A model generated the notes under the pieces. It made no database searches, was not told where the DNA came from, and was given only the letters and a program-made list of their open reading frames with translations. Positions 16,165 to 22,734 of a stretch of 48,018 nt of DNA are shown one piece after another; the stretch's first letter is position 1; each line of letters opens with the position of its first letter. Origin of the DNA: a virus; IMG/VR virus record IMGVR_UViG_3300031857_000327, positions 1-48,018 of that record; one strand, 5' to 3'. The position numbers and the translations under genes were made by a program.

Positions 16165-16220
16165 TAGATGATTTTGTTTTCTAAACCAATAAGAAAGTTT
16201 TAAGATTGCTGAATCATCTA
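16165..16220. repeat. inverted-repeat element A
   Basis: 9-bp arms TAGATGATT/AATCATCTA enclose a 38-nt interior. On the minus strand it begins with the shared AGATGRTTCAGCAA signature. It shares 21 nt at its right side (minus) with element B. Sits between the two zinc-ribbon genes. Confidence 0.75.
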
Positions 16221-16229
16221 AATTATTAA

Positions 16230-16817
16230 TTAATTGAATATAACTTTATCTCCACATGTTGAACAATATTCAAACCCTGCTGGATTTTTGGTTCCACATG
16301 ATTTACATTCAATCTTCGTTTTTACTGTGATTGGTTCCACAATTTGTTTATGTTTAAATTCTCCATTTAACTTCAAGAACATTGTTTCTTCAGAATCAGG
16401 CCACACGGTTTCCCAATCTGAAACATTAGGAGTAAATCCGGTTTTATTATATGTTGCTTTTTTATTCATATCCAAATCCATAATAGGTACAGTTTCCGAA
16501 ACAAAGCGAATAATAATTAAACAATCTTCAAATAAAAATGGATAATTATGCGATCCATTCTCAGAAAGTTTTTTAAATTTAAACTTGTTATTTCTATTAA
16601 AGTTACCATAATCAAAAGTTTCACGACCATTTAAAACAATACTACCATCCCACATACTTTCCCCAGCAATTGTAACTCTTACCGCTTGCCTGAGAATGGT
16701 CTTATTTTTTAACATAATTTGATATTCTGTATCATATGGTAGATATACATTGCTACCAAATTCCCTTAGTGGGATTCCATTCACCTGAATAGTTGCAACA
16801 AGATTAGATTTAAACAT
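16230..16817 (-). CDS. C-terminal zinc-ribbon protein, paralogue 2
   Basis: 195 residues: MFKSNLVATIQVNGIPLREFG, the same beta-rich domain as 15392-16093, and a terminal ribbon CKSCGTKNPAGFEYCSTCG. It lacks about 40 residues in the middle compared with its partner. An ACCGAT...ATCGGT inverted repeat lies just upstream; no clear dyad promoter. Confidence 0.75.
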   Translation of the reverse strand: MFKSNLVATIQVNGIPLREFGSNVYLPYDTEYQIMLKNKTILRQAVRVTIAGESMWDGSIVLNGRETFDYGNFNRNNKFKFKKLSENGSHNYPFLFEDCLIIIRFVSETVPIMDLDMNKKATYNKTGFTPNVSDWETVWPDSEETMFLKLNGEFKHKQIVEPITVKTKIECKSCGTKNPAGFEYCSTCGDKVIFN

Positions 16818-16880
16818 TTAATTTTTCCCAAACCATACCGATCAAATGGTCATTTGTAATTTTAAAATCGGTTTAAAATA

Positions 16881-16898
16881 TGATAGATTAATCTATCA
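16881..16898. repeat. perfect 18-bp palindrome
   Basis: TGATAGATTAATCTATCA, no loop, 2 bp beyond the 3' end of the tRNA at 16901. It could be a protein operator or a tRNA 3' processing/termination structure. Confidence 0.85.
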
Positions 16899-16900
16899 AT

Positions 16901-16970
16901 GGCGAGAGGTAAGAATTGAACTTACTCTTAGGGCTTATGAGACCCTCGTGCTACCGTGACACTCCTCCGC
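16901..16970 (-). tRNA. tRNA with CAT anticodon (second copy)
   Basis: 70-nt cloverleaf: acceptor GCGGAGG/CTCTCGC with one A-C mismatch and two G-U pairs, D stem GTGT/GCAC, anticodon stem AGGGT/GCCCT around loop CTCATAA, T stem GTAAG/CTTAC. Anticodon CAT. Its body differs fully from the CAT tRNA at 13692, so the two likely have separate jobs (Met versus Ile2, or initiator versus elongator). Confidence 0.82.
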
Positions 16971-16985
16971 TTTGATTATTTAGAC

Positions 16986-17036
16986 TAGATGATTTTGGTC
17001 TTATTAGCAGTAAGAGATTAATTGCTGAATCATCTA
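16986..17036. repeat. inverted-repeat element B
   Basis: Arms TAGATGATT/AATCATCTA identical to element A, 33-nt interior containing AGCA/TGCT that could form an inner hairpin. Lies directly 5' of the CAT tRNA at 16901 on the minus strand. Confidence 0.78.
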
Positions 17037-17082
17037 ATTAGAAAAGTGGTAAGAAGAAAATCTCAAACGATCTTACCACGAA

Positions 17083-17192
17083 TCGGGAAGGTAGGACTTA
17101 AACCTACAACCACGGCACCCAAAGCTTTTAAATGCGGTTAAGATCTTAACAAGATCCATTTTACGTTGCTCTATCAATTGAGCTACTTCCCG
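17083..17192 (-). tRNA. expanded tRNA-Asn(GTT)-like gene
   Basis: 110 nt. Acceptor CGGGAAG/CTTCCCG, D arm GCTC/GAGC and T arm GTAGG/CCTAC around TTTAAGT are all sound. The only good anticodon arm is GGATC/GATCT with loop TTGTTAA (anticodon GTT, Asn). However, 10 nt instead of 1 precede that arm and about 33 nt instead of ~5 follow it, and the extra part can pair with itself (AACC/GGTT, GCA/TGC). So it is a tRNA with an inserted element, an unusual intron, a decaying gene or a tRNA-like regulatory RNA. The extra length is far more than a normal long variable arm. Confidence 0.6.
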
Positions 17193-17199
17193 GTTTAAC

Positions 17200-17258
17200 A
17201 AGATGGTTTGAGGAACAGTTATAGCAAAACAGTTTTTGTAAATTTGCTGAACCATCTT
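17200..17258. repeat. inverted-repeat element C
   Basis: 9-bp arms AAGATGGTT/AACCATCTT with compensatory change relative to A and B (G-C replaces A-T), and an inner AGCAAA/TTTGCT. It sits between the stop of the Ro60-like gene and the expanded tRNA. The compensated pair suggests that the fold, as RNA or DNA, is selected. Confidence 0.8.
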
Positions 17259-17267
17259 TCCGTTTAT

Positions 17268-18731
17268 TTATGCAAAGGCTAGTCCAATTGGATCATAGCG
17301 TTCCACATAAAGACTATTCATCATCACTTCTACTGGAGATATGATTTTACCACTCAAAACACTCTTCAGAATAGCAGGACTACAGCCAGAAACAAGAGCT
17401 GTTCCAGTGTCATCAGCTTGAATAGGCACATTAGCACTTGCATTTACATTCCAGAATACTAGCTCTGGCATTTCGTAACCAGCCTTACGATACAGCTTTT
17501 GAATCTGTTCAAAATTAGTACGCTTGTTAGATCTGCAAGCCTGATCAAATTGCATATCAGAAACAATGATCAGTTTCTGTGGCATATCATTTGCTGCGAC
17601 ATTATTGGAAGTTGCGGAATCAAGAATTACTTTAAATGTAGCCATCAGATCAGTGTTTCCTCCCGGATCTGATTTGAGAATATGTCTGATTTTTTCTTCA
17701 ATAGTGTTACCTAGAATAGTTTCAAGTGTTGGAGATTGAGAGAAAGTTAGAAATTTGTTTTTCCAAATCTCTGATTGATTGCGCTCAGCAATATAAACTG
17801 CAAGAGAGAGACATACAGCCATTGGCATTCCCCCATTCCATGTCATTGAATATGAAACATCAGCAACAACAAGTCCGTTGAATTCCAAACCTTCCATATA
17901 ATCAGGAAGAGCATCCCATTGTTGTTCAAGAGTCTTATCGTTGGTAGAACCTTTGTAGAGATACTTATTCACAATATCATAAGGAAAAAGAGTTCCCGTA
18001 TTGATCTTTGCTTCACCGTTCTCTACACGAGAGAGATATTCAGAATAGCGATCCTCATCATGTTTTTTGAATGCATTGCGATACATCATCGCAGCGCGGG
18101 AAGGAAGACGTTCATAATCAATAGAACTCCAATCCTTTTTGCACATTGAAGTTTCTACGATGTTAATCTTTGCTCGTAGAGTTGCAAGATTCTTCCGGTA
18201 CTGTCGTTCTGACCAGCCCATGTGATCTGCAATTAGACGACCAAGACGCTTGCTTTCTTTTGAAGAAGCATTGATACTCGGCATCCATTTTGCAGCTAGC
18301 GATACTTTCTCACTATTAAGATCTTCATTTAGTTGAGTTTTGATAGTCTCAAGTACCTCAGTCCAAACCAAAGTTCCTTCAAGGCACAGGAGATCATCCC
18401 AGCGACCGTAGTATGGAATCAGTGAAACTAGGCGGGAAGCTACCTTAGGATTCTTTTGTGCAAGTTTCGGCATTAATGCCCTAAACACTGCACGTTCGCC
18501 TTGACTTGCGCCCCGAATATCCCTTGAATAGAATAGAATTCTTACAGCAGTTTCCGGGTCTTGCTCATATGCATTAAAGAAGAGACGTTCTGCATGAGTC
18601 AAATTAGTACGACATGCACCGATTGAGCCATAAAGATCCAGGCATTCATTTGTAGTAGAATTATAAGCCTTTGCGCCATTTTCAGTTGTAGTGGTATTCA
18701 ATTCACTTTTAAGAGCTTGAATAAAAGTCAT
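17268..18731 (-). CDS. Ro60-like DUF2828 protein (TROVE-like + vWA)
   Basis: 487 residues from ATG 18731, after a TGAGG ribosome site. The first ~270 residues are helical repeats with NGAKAYNSTTNECLDLYGSIGA and FYSRDIRGASQGERAVFR, the DUF2828/TROVE-like part. Residues about 285-470 are a von Willebrand A domain with a complete MIDAS: DVSYSM (D-x-S-x-S), NTDLMATF (T) and SDMQFD (D). Relatives are the Ro60/Rsr RNA-binding ring proteins, which bind Y RNAs and misfolded RNA. Here tRNA genes and four inverted-repeat elements lie on both sides, hinting at an RNA partner (inference). Confidence 0.9.
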   Translation of the reverse strand: MTFIQALKSELNTTTTENGAKAYNSTTNECLDLYGSIGACRTNLTHAERLFFNAYEQDPETAVRILFYSRDIRGASQGERAVFRALMPKLAQKNPKVASRLVSLIPYYGRWDDLLCLEGTLVWTEVLETIKTQLNEDLNSEKVSLAAKWMPSINASSKESKRLGRLIADHMGWSERQYRKNLATLRAKINIVETSMCKKDWSSIDYERLPSRAAMMYRNAFKKHDEDRYSEYLSRVENGEAKINTGTLFPYDIVNKYLYKGSTNDKTLEQQWDALPDYMEGLEFNGLVVADVSYSMTWNGGMPMAVCLSLAVYIAERNQSEIWKNKFLTFSQSPTLETILGNTIEEKIRHILKSDPGGNTDLMATFKVILDSATSNNVAANDMPQKLIIVSDMQFDQACRSNKRTNFEQIQKLYRKAGYEMPELVFWNVNASANVPIQADDTGTALVSGCSPAILKSVLSGKIISPVEVMMNSLYVERYDPIGLAFA

Positions 18732-18792
18732 AATTAACCTCAAGTTGATTGTTTGTTTTGTTGATGCTGTATCAACTTTTTATTGTATTTAA

Positions 18793-19023
18793 TTAACCGT
18801 TTCCAGTTTCTTTAAATACTACAGCTAGTCTATCACTCAAGATGCTCAAATACATGCTCATAGCCATCTCTTGAGCTTTCATTCTAGCAATTTCAGCTTC
18901 TGAAAAATTCACATTTCCTGGATTTTGAATGAATTGCTGAAATCGCTGAATTCGTGCTTCCAAATCAACATGCTCTTGAACCATCTGGACTTCATGTGGT
19001 TCAAGTTGTCTATGAGTTTTCAT
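18793..19023 (-). CDS. small two-helix phage protein
   Basis: 76 residues: MKTHRQLEPHEVQMVQEHVD, then a helix of charged heptads (LEARIQRFQQFI), a short loop with NPGNVNFSEAE and a Met-rich second helix (MKAQEMAMSMYLSILSDRL). It resembles the crAss001_48-type helical hairpin proteins found in many phages. That fold is loosely like nucleotide-sponge anti-defence proteins (Acb2), but no binding residues can be confirmed here. Confidence 0.65.
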   Translation of the reverse strand: MKTHRQLEPHEVQMVQEHVDLEARIQRFQQFIQNPGNVNFSEAEIARMKAQEMAMSMYLSILSDRLAVVFKETGNG

Positions 19024-19045
19024 AATTTTTGTGTGGTGTGTTACT

Positions 19046-19101
19046 AGATGAGTTTGCTGGTTAGATTAAATGTCTAGAGCTTTTTGATTGCTGCCTCATC
19101 T
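19046..19101. repeat. inverted-repeat element D
   Basis: 7-bp arms AGATGAG/CTCATCT (again with compensatory changes) and the AGATGAGGCAGCAA signature on the minus strand. Upstream of 18793-19023 and so of the Ro60-like operon. Confidence 0.65.
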
Positions 19102-19138
19102 CTTGACTTACTTAAGTTAGCAGAGTTTTCTCAAAAGG

Positions 19139-19891
19139 TCAAGAGTCTTGTGCCAGTTGTTTGGGTGGATTTTTTAGAAAAGGTGCGATACCGAGCCAAT
19201 CATGGTGTTTTTCAGAATTATACATAAACAGTTGGCTAGAAATAGCTTCTCTAATTCTACGAGAAAAATATTTATCTCCACTATACTGTTGATAAACTCT
19301 ATCATAGGTATCTTGATCTGGACAAATACAAATATCCCTAATACATCTATCACGATTCTTTTCAGAATTATAATATGGTATGTTTTCAATTTCAAGGTCT
19401 TCTTTATTTACGACCCATGGATGTTCTTTTAAATAATTTAATAAAGGTTTAAGATAGCAATATTCGTTTGAAAATGGAGTACAATTATAATCATAATATA
19501 TTGGTGTGGCAATCGGAATTCCATTCGTCTTAAACAACATATCTCCACTAAAATAAAACCAAATCAAATTTTTCTCCGATATATCTTCAGATAAAATGCT
19601 ATCATCAGAAAATAGGTAATCTTCTAGTGTAAGAGAACGATAATCAAATGGGGATTTAGTTTTAATTAGTTCAAAAAAAGAACGCTTAACAAAAGCTGGA
19701 GTACACTCTTTCAGAACCTTATTAGTTGTGGTCTTATTAATAGTTACTACAGATTTTGTTTCACCGCTATTACTATTCTTAGTAGATATTACTTCAATCG
19801 TGGCAATATTTTCATCAACATTTGGAATTTTATAGTTGAAAATATTCGTTTCAGTTGTGTAATTTTTCCAGTCAAGTTGCTGAAGTTCCAT
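19139..19891 (-). CDS. hypothetical protein (250 aa)
   Basis: Begins MELQQLDWKNYTTETNIFNY. The first third is beta-rich, with TTNKVLKECTPAFVKRSFF following. A C-terminal Cys/Asp-rich stretch (RDRCIRDICICPDQDTYDRV) precedes a basic end. No known domain; possibly zinc or Ca binding but unproven. Confidence 0.7.
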   Translation of the reverse strand: MELQQLDWKNYTTETNIFNYKIPNVDENIATIEVISTKNSNSGETKSVVTINKTTTNKVLKECTPAFVKRSFFELIKTKSPFDYRSLTLEDYLFSDDSILSEDISEKNLIWFYFSGDMLFKTNGIPIATPIYYDYNCTPFSNEYCYLKPLLNYLKEHPWVVNKEDLEIENIPYYNSEKNRDRCIRDICICPDQDTYDRVYQQYSGDKYFSRRIREAISSQLFMYNSEKHHDWLGIAPFLKNPPKQLAQDS

Positions 19892-19932
19892 TTTGTTTGA
19901 TTAAATTTATTGATAGTTGTTAGTGTGCTTGT

Positions 19933-20100
19933 TCAATATTCATCATCTTCTTCATCATCCATTTCTTCCATTGCATCATAATACCCTTCCCAATTGTCTA
20001 CGCCACCACCCTCAAGGGCAATTAGTTTTTTCCAAGCATGTAAAAGTTCGTCATATTCCTTTACTGTGATTGTAATAGTGTCGCAGGTTTGTTTTGTCAT
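19933..20100 (-). CDS. small acidic protein B' (duplicate)
   Basis: 55 residues, ATG at 20100: MTKQTCDTITITVKEYDELL, then KKLIALEGGGVDNWEGYYDA and an Asp/Glu run. Paralogue of 20333-20479 (shared EYDELL-A-KKL-ALE-GVDNW core). Second half of a duplicated two-gene cassette. Confidence 0.72.
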   Translation of the reverse strand: MTKQTCDTITITVKEYDELLHAWKKLIALEGGGVDNWEGYYDAMEEMDDEEDDEY

Positions 20101-20126
20101 AATTTTAAATTAAATAGAAGTTAGAA

Positions 20127-20336
20127 TTAAAAATGTTTTTGTATGGATGTAAAGTAAACAGCTTCAGGTTTGCAATGACCCCTCGGGGTACGCTCTATAA
20201 AACAGTACAATTCCCGGTTTTCTCCAGATACCAAATTAATCTCTTTTGGTATCCATGGGCACTTGCATTCATCAGAACCATTGGCAACCATGCGGTAGTG
20301 GTCACAGTCTTTACAAAATTTAAGCTCTTGCATCAT
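20127..20336 (-). CDS. small Cys/His-rich protein A' (duplicate)
   Basis: 69 residues with CKDCDHY near residue 8, C-C spaced in the middle, and ERTPRGHCKPEAVYF near the end: a probable zinc-binding protein. Paralogue of 20512-20733. Its start overlaps the end of 20333-20479 (ATGA). Related Cys-rich proteins are common in phages; function unknown. Confidence 0.75.
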   Translation of the reverse strand: MMQELKFCKDCDHYRMVANGSDECKCPWIPKEINLVSGENRELYCFIERTPRGHCKPEAVYFTSIQKHF

Positions 20337-20479
20337 AAATCTTCATTATCCATTTCTTCCATTGCAACATCATACCACTGCCAATTGTCTACACCGCTCC
20401 GTTCAAGAGCATAGAGTTTTTTCCGAGCATATAAAAGTTCGTCATATTCTTCTTTTGAAATAGTAACTTGTTCTTTCAT
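20333..20479 (-). CDS. small acidic protein B
   Basis: 48 residues, ATG at 20479: MKEQVTISKEEYDELLYARK, KKLYALERSGVDNWQWYD, ending in an acidic tail. It is preceded by a TG dinucleotide run. Paralogue of 19933-20100. Confidence 0.72.
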   Translation of the reverse strand: MKEQVTISKEEYDELLYARKKLYALERSGVDNWQWYDVAMEEMDNEDL

Positions 20480-20487
20480 TGTTTTAA

Positions 20488-20506
20488 TGTGTGTGTGTGT
20501 GTGTGT
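20488..20506. repeat. TG dinucleotide repeat
   Basis: 19-bp run of alternating T and G between the A gene (20512-20733) and the B gene (20333-20479), in the position of B's ribosome-binding region. Length change here could vary translation of B. Confidence 0.9.
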
Positions 20507-20511
20507 AAATG

Positions 20512-20733
20512 TTATCTAAACCAGCCGCGTTTTTGTTTCGGCTTAAAATGAACAGCTTCAGGTTTGCAATGACCTAATTCACTTCGTTCAACTGAACAAT
20601 GATTAACTTTCACTTCACCTGTTACTGGATTAATATCTTTAGGGATTTCAGGAAATGTGCAAGTATGCCAGTAGGGTTCTACTGTTCCTTTATAATGGTC
20701 ACAATCTTTGCATAACTTAAGTTCTTCACTCAT
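20512..20733 (-). CDS. small Cys/His-rich protein A
   Basis: 73 residues: LCKDCDHYKG, central C-x(n)-C, ERSELGHCKPEAVHFKPKQK. Likely zinc binding through CxxC and later Cys/His. It overlaps the EF-Ts gene end by 8 nt, so it is co-translated with it. First gene of the A-B-A'-B' arrangement. Confidence 0.77.
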   Translation of the reverse strand: MSEELKLCKDCDHYKGTVEPYWHTCTFPEIPKDINPVTGEVKVNHCSVERSELGHCKPEAVHFKPKQKRGWFR

Positions 20734-21325
20734 GGCCCAAATCCAATCTAATGAACCGTTTGATTAATACATTTTCTCCAACTTTTGCTGAAAATGATTT
20801 CATAAGTTCTTCAATTGTAATTGAGGTATCTTTGATAAATGGTTGAGCCAAAAGTGTAATTTCTTTGAGCTTTTTATTTACCCTACCTTCAACAATCCTT
20901 TGTCTGATTGCTTCAGGTTTTTTAGCTAAATCATCTTTACTCATTTCCAATTGAGTTTCAGAATCAACAAACTCTTGAGAAATATCTGAAACATTCACAT
21001 ATGAAACTGAAGGACATGCAGCAACTTGCATCCCAAGATTATGAACTAATGTTTGAAACTCTTCAGAATTTGCAAGAAAATCTGTTTCACATAAAACCTC
21101 AATGAGAATACCAATTCGTCCACCAGTATGCACATAGGAACCAATTCTGCCATTTGTGGTTGGCTTTCCAATTTTTCCATCAGCAATTGAAATACCTTTT
21201 TGTCTTAGCCACAGAATGGCTTTTTCAGTATCTCCAGATGTTTCAGTAAGTGCTTCTTTGCAGAGCATCATACCAACTCCAGTTTTTTCTCTTAGATTTT
21301 TAACTTGCTCAGGAGTAATAGTCAT
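20726..21325 (-). CDS. tsf: elongation factor Ts
   Basis: 199 residues. N-terminal UBA-type helix bundle TPEQVKNLREKTGVGMMLCK and EALTETSGDTEKAILWLR, then the core with GRIGSYVHTGGRIGILIEV and CETDFLANSEEF. The TDF motif contains the Asp-Phe pair that in E. coli EF-Ts inserts into EF-Tu to release GDP. The length is near that of short cyanobacterial forms (about 220) and lacks the E. coli coiled-coil insert. It should recharge host EF-Tu. It has its own dyad promoter (P4) 20 nt upstream. Phage-encoded tsf is uncommon and mainly known from very large phages. Confidence 0.95.
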   Translation of the reverse strand: MTITPEQVKNLREKTGVGMMLCKEALTETSGDTEKAILWLRQKGISIADGKIGKPTTNGRIGSYVHTGGRIGILIEVLCETDFLANSEEFQTLVHNLGMQVAACPSVSYVNVSDISQEFVDSETQLEMSKDDLAKKPEAIRQRIVEGRVNKKLKEITLLAQPFIKDTSITIEELMKSFSAKVGENVLIKRFIRLDLGHE

Positions 21326-21345
21326 GATTTTTTGCTGTTGTGTTA

Positions 21346-21401
21346 ATCATTGCAAAGTTTTCAGTAAAAGTCAAGATGAATGTGACAGTAGTGTAAGTGG
21401 T
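21346..21401 (-). promoter_or_regulatory. dyad promoter P4 (tsf)
   Basis: -10 AATGAT (21346-21351, minus), TTGACT at 21369-21374 with a 17-bp spacer. Half-site GACAGTA at plus 21384-21390, 32 bp upstream of the -10; distal half AAGTGGT imperfect. Ends next to the stop of the gene at 21402. Confidence 0.62.
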
Positions 21402-21629
21402 TCAGATTTTGATGGCTTTTACCTTTCGGGCATCAGAAATTTCAGTATGATATTCTTCTACTTCTTCATGTGGTCCCATCCACCAGGCCCCTCTATTATA
21501 ATCTAAAACCAAAACTAATTCTTCAGGTTCTCTAATATCCCTAAATCCACCTTCATATCCATTAGTAACAACGATCATGTCTTCTGGATACTCACTAAGT
21601 TCTGTGATAAGTTGTTTGACTGTTTTCAT
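21402..21629 (-). CDS. conserved small phage protein
   Basis: 75 residues starting MKTVKQLITELSEYPEDMIV, with VTNGYEGGF and a basic VKAIKI end. This pattern (pathway of a short helix, YPED, GYEGG) is frequent in phage and bacterial hypothetical proteins; no function assigned. 2 nt from Pth2. Confidence 0.78.
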   Translation of the reverse strand: MKTVKQLITELSEYPEDMIVVTNGYEGGFRDIREPEELVLVLDYNRGAWWMGPHEEVEEYHTEISDARKVKAIKI

Positions 21630-21631
21630 AA

Positions 21632-21988
21632 TTACAAAAGTTTTAAATGTCCAGTAATGTCGTTCAATTCCTCTTTGGTTGCTGGACCAATTGCACAGCA
21701 GGTAATGGTTGGAATACCATTAAACTCCGTAAGACCAGCATCCTTTATAATAAAGCCAATGAACCCAGCTAAAATAGCCTTTTCATAAACTTCAAGAAGC
21801 TCTTTTTCTGAATTTACATATACGCAAATTTTTTTGGATCCACCATCACATAGCCATTCTATAACGCGAGGATTAGATAGATTATTTAAAGTTGCTGAAA
21901 GTGAAGCATGGGCGCCTTGAGCGACAATTTTACCTAGTCTCATAGTAAGATCTTTACGAATTACTATAACTTGCTGAAGTTTTTCCAT
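21632..21988 (-). CDS. peptidyl-tRNA hydrolase, Pth2 family
   Basis: 118 residues, the full length of the archaeal/eukaryal Pth2 type, not the bacterial Pth. Family blocks: QVIVIRKDLTMRLGKIVAQG near residue 6 with the catalytic-region Lys and the AHASL that follows, KKICVYVNSEKELLEVYEKA, IIKDAGLTEF and a CAIGPATKEEL end. It frees tRNA from stalled peptidyl-tRNA. With EF-Ts two genes away it forms a translation-support module. Starts 1 nt inside the stop of 21988-22194. Confidence 0.93.
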   Translation of the reverse strand: MEKLQQVIVIRKDLTMRLGKIVAQGAHASLSATLNNLSNPRVIEWLCDGGSKKICVYVNSEKELLEVYEKAILAGFIGFIIKDAGLTEFNGIPTITCCAIGPATKEELNDITGHLKLL

Positions 21989-22194
21989 TATTTGTTATAA
22001 TATGAACGAGCATCCGTCCAACCGATACTACTGTTGCATTTTTGTTTGGGTTTAGGTTTGAGTGTTTCAGCATAAAGCTCAATAAGTTCTTCAAACCATT
22101 CTGGATTTTGAGTAAGGGTTTCATCAGTTGCTGTAGAAATTTCAGTTGCGATTTCTTTGAGTCTTTTAATCTTATGTTCTTTTTGGGTGAGCAT
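21988..22194 (-). CDS. small hypothetical protein
   Basis: 68 residues (MLTQKEHKIKRLKEIATEIS...), helical, with NPEWFEELIELYAETL and a basic KPKPKQKC segment. First gene of the Pth2 transcript from promoter P5. Function unknown. Confidence 0.68.
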   Translation of the reverse strand: MLTQKEHKIKRLKEIATEISTATDETLTQNPEWFEELIELYAETLKPKPKQKCNSSIGWTDARSYYNK

Positions 22195-22216
22195 AGTATT
22201 TGGGTGAACTTTTCTT

Positions 22217-22271
22217 ATTATAGTGAAAAATCTTCAACATTAGACCAGTTATGGACAGTTAGTAAACCGTC
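22217..22271 (-). promoter_or_regulatory. dyad promoter P5
   Basis: Consensus -10 TATAAT (22217-22222, minus). GACAGTT-N4-AACCGTC at plus 22254-22271, 31 bp upstream, with its last base in the stop codon of the gene before. Confidence 0.75.
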
Positions 22272-22732
22272 TAGTCATGATCATATTGTTCAGAATAAAA
22301 CCCTTCGCGGGTTGCAAAAACGATGCAATGATCACCAAAAAGACTATTAAGAATTTCTTCCATTGCGGAAGAGTGAATAAAGTTATCAAGCTGATTTGCC
22401 ATTGCAGCATCAAAATAACTGCTTTTCTCGCCCCAGCTATCTGTCACCCAAACAGATTCATCATCACCATCATATTCACCCCAATTTAAAAGATTAAATT
22501 GAGATTTATCGTTTAAATTAGAAATCATAATATCATTAATTCTAAACACACATTTTTCACCATCCATATAATATGGTGTATATTGGGACCAACATACAAC
22601 ATTAACATTTGGGTTAGCTTCCCAAAAAATCTTAAAAACTTCTTTAAGATTTTCTTGACCTTTTTGTTTTAGCTCCTCATAAATTTTATTATATGAATCA
22701 ATAAACTCTTCACTAATTTGCGTAATTGACAT
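22271..22732 (-). CDS. hypothetical protein (153 aa)
   Basis: Start at ATG 22732 (MSITQISEEFIDSYNKIYEE), 2 nt after the previous stop; the longer frame to 22798 overlaps that gene. Mixed alpha/beta with many aromatics, containing VVCWSQYTPYYMDGE and WGEYDGDDESVWVTDSW. No family known. Confidence 0.68.
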   Translation of the reverse strand: MSITQISEEFIDSYNKIYEELKQKGQENLKEVFKIFWEANPNVNVVCWSQYTPYYMDGEKCVFRINDIMISNLNDKSQFNLLNWGEYDGDDESVWVTDSWGEKSSYFDAAMANQLDNFIHSSAMEEILNSLFGDHCIVFATREGFYSEQYDHD

Positions 22733-22734
22733 AA

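Noticed and set aside
17073-17255. 60-residue reading frame across the tRNA-Asn-like gene
   Set aside because: It runs through acceptor, D and T arms of the tRNA; the GCRFKS-like peptide is the usual shadow of a T arm.
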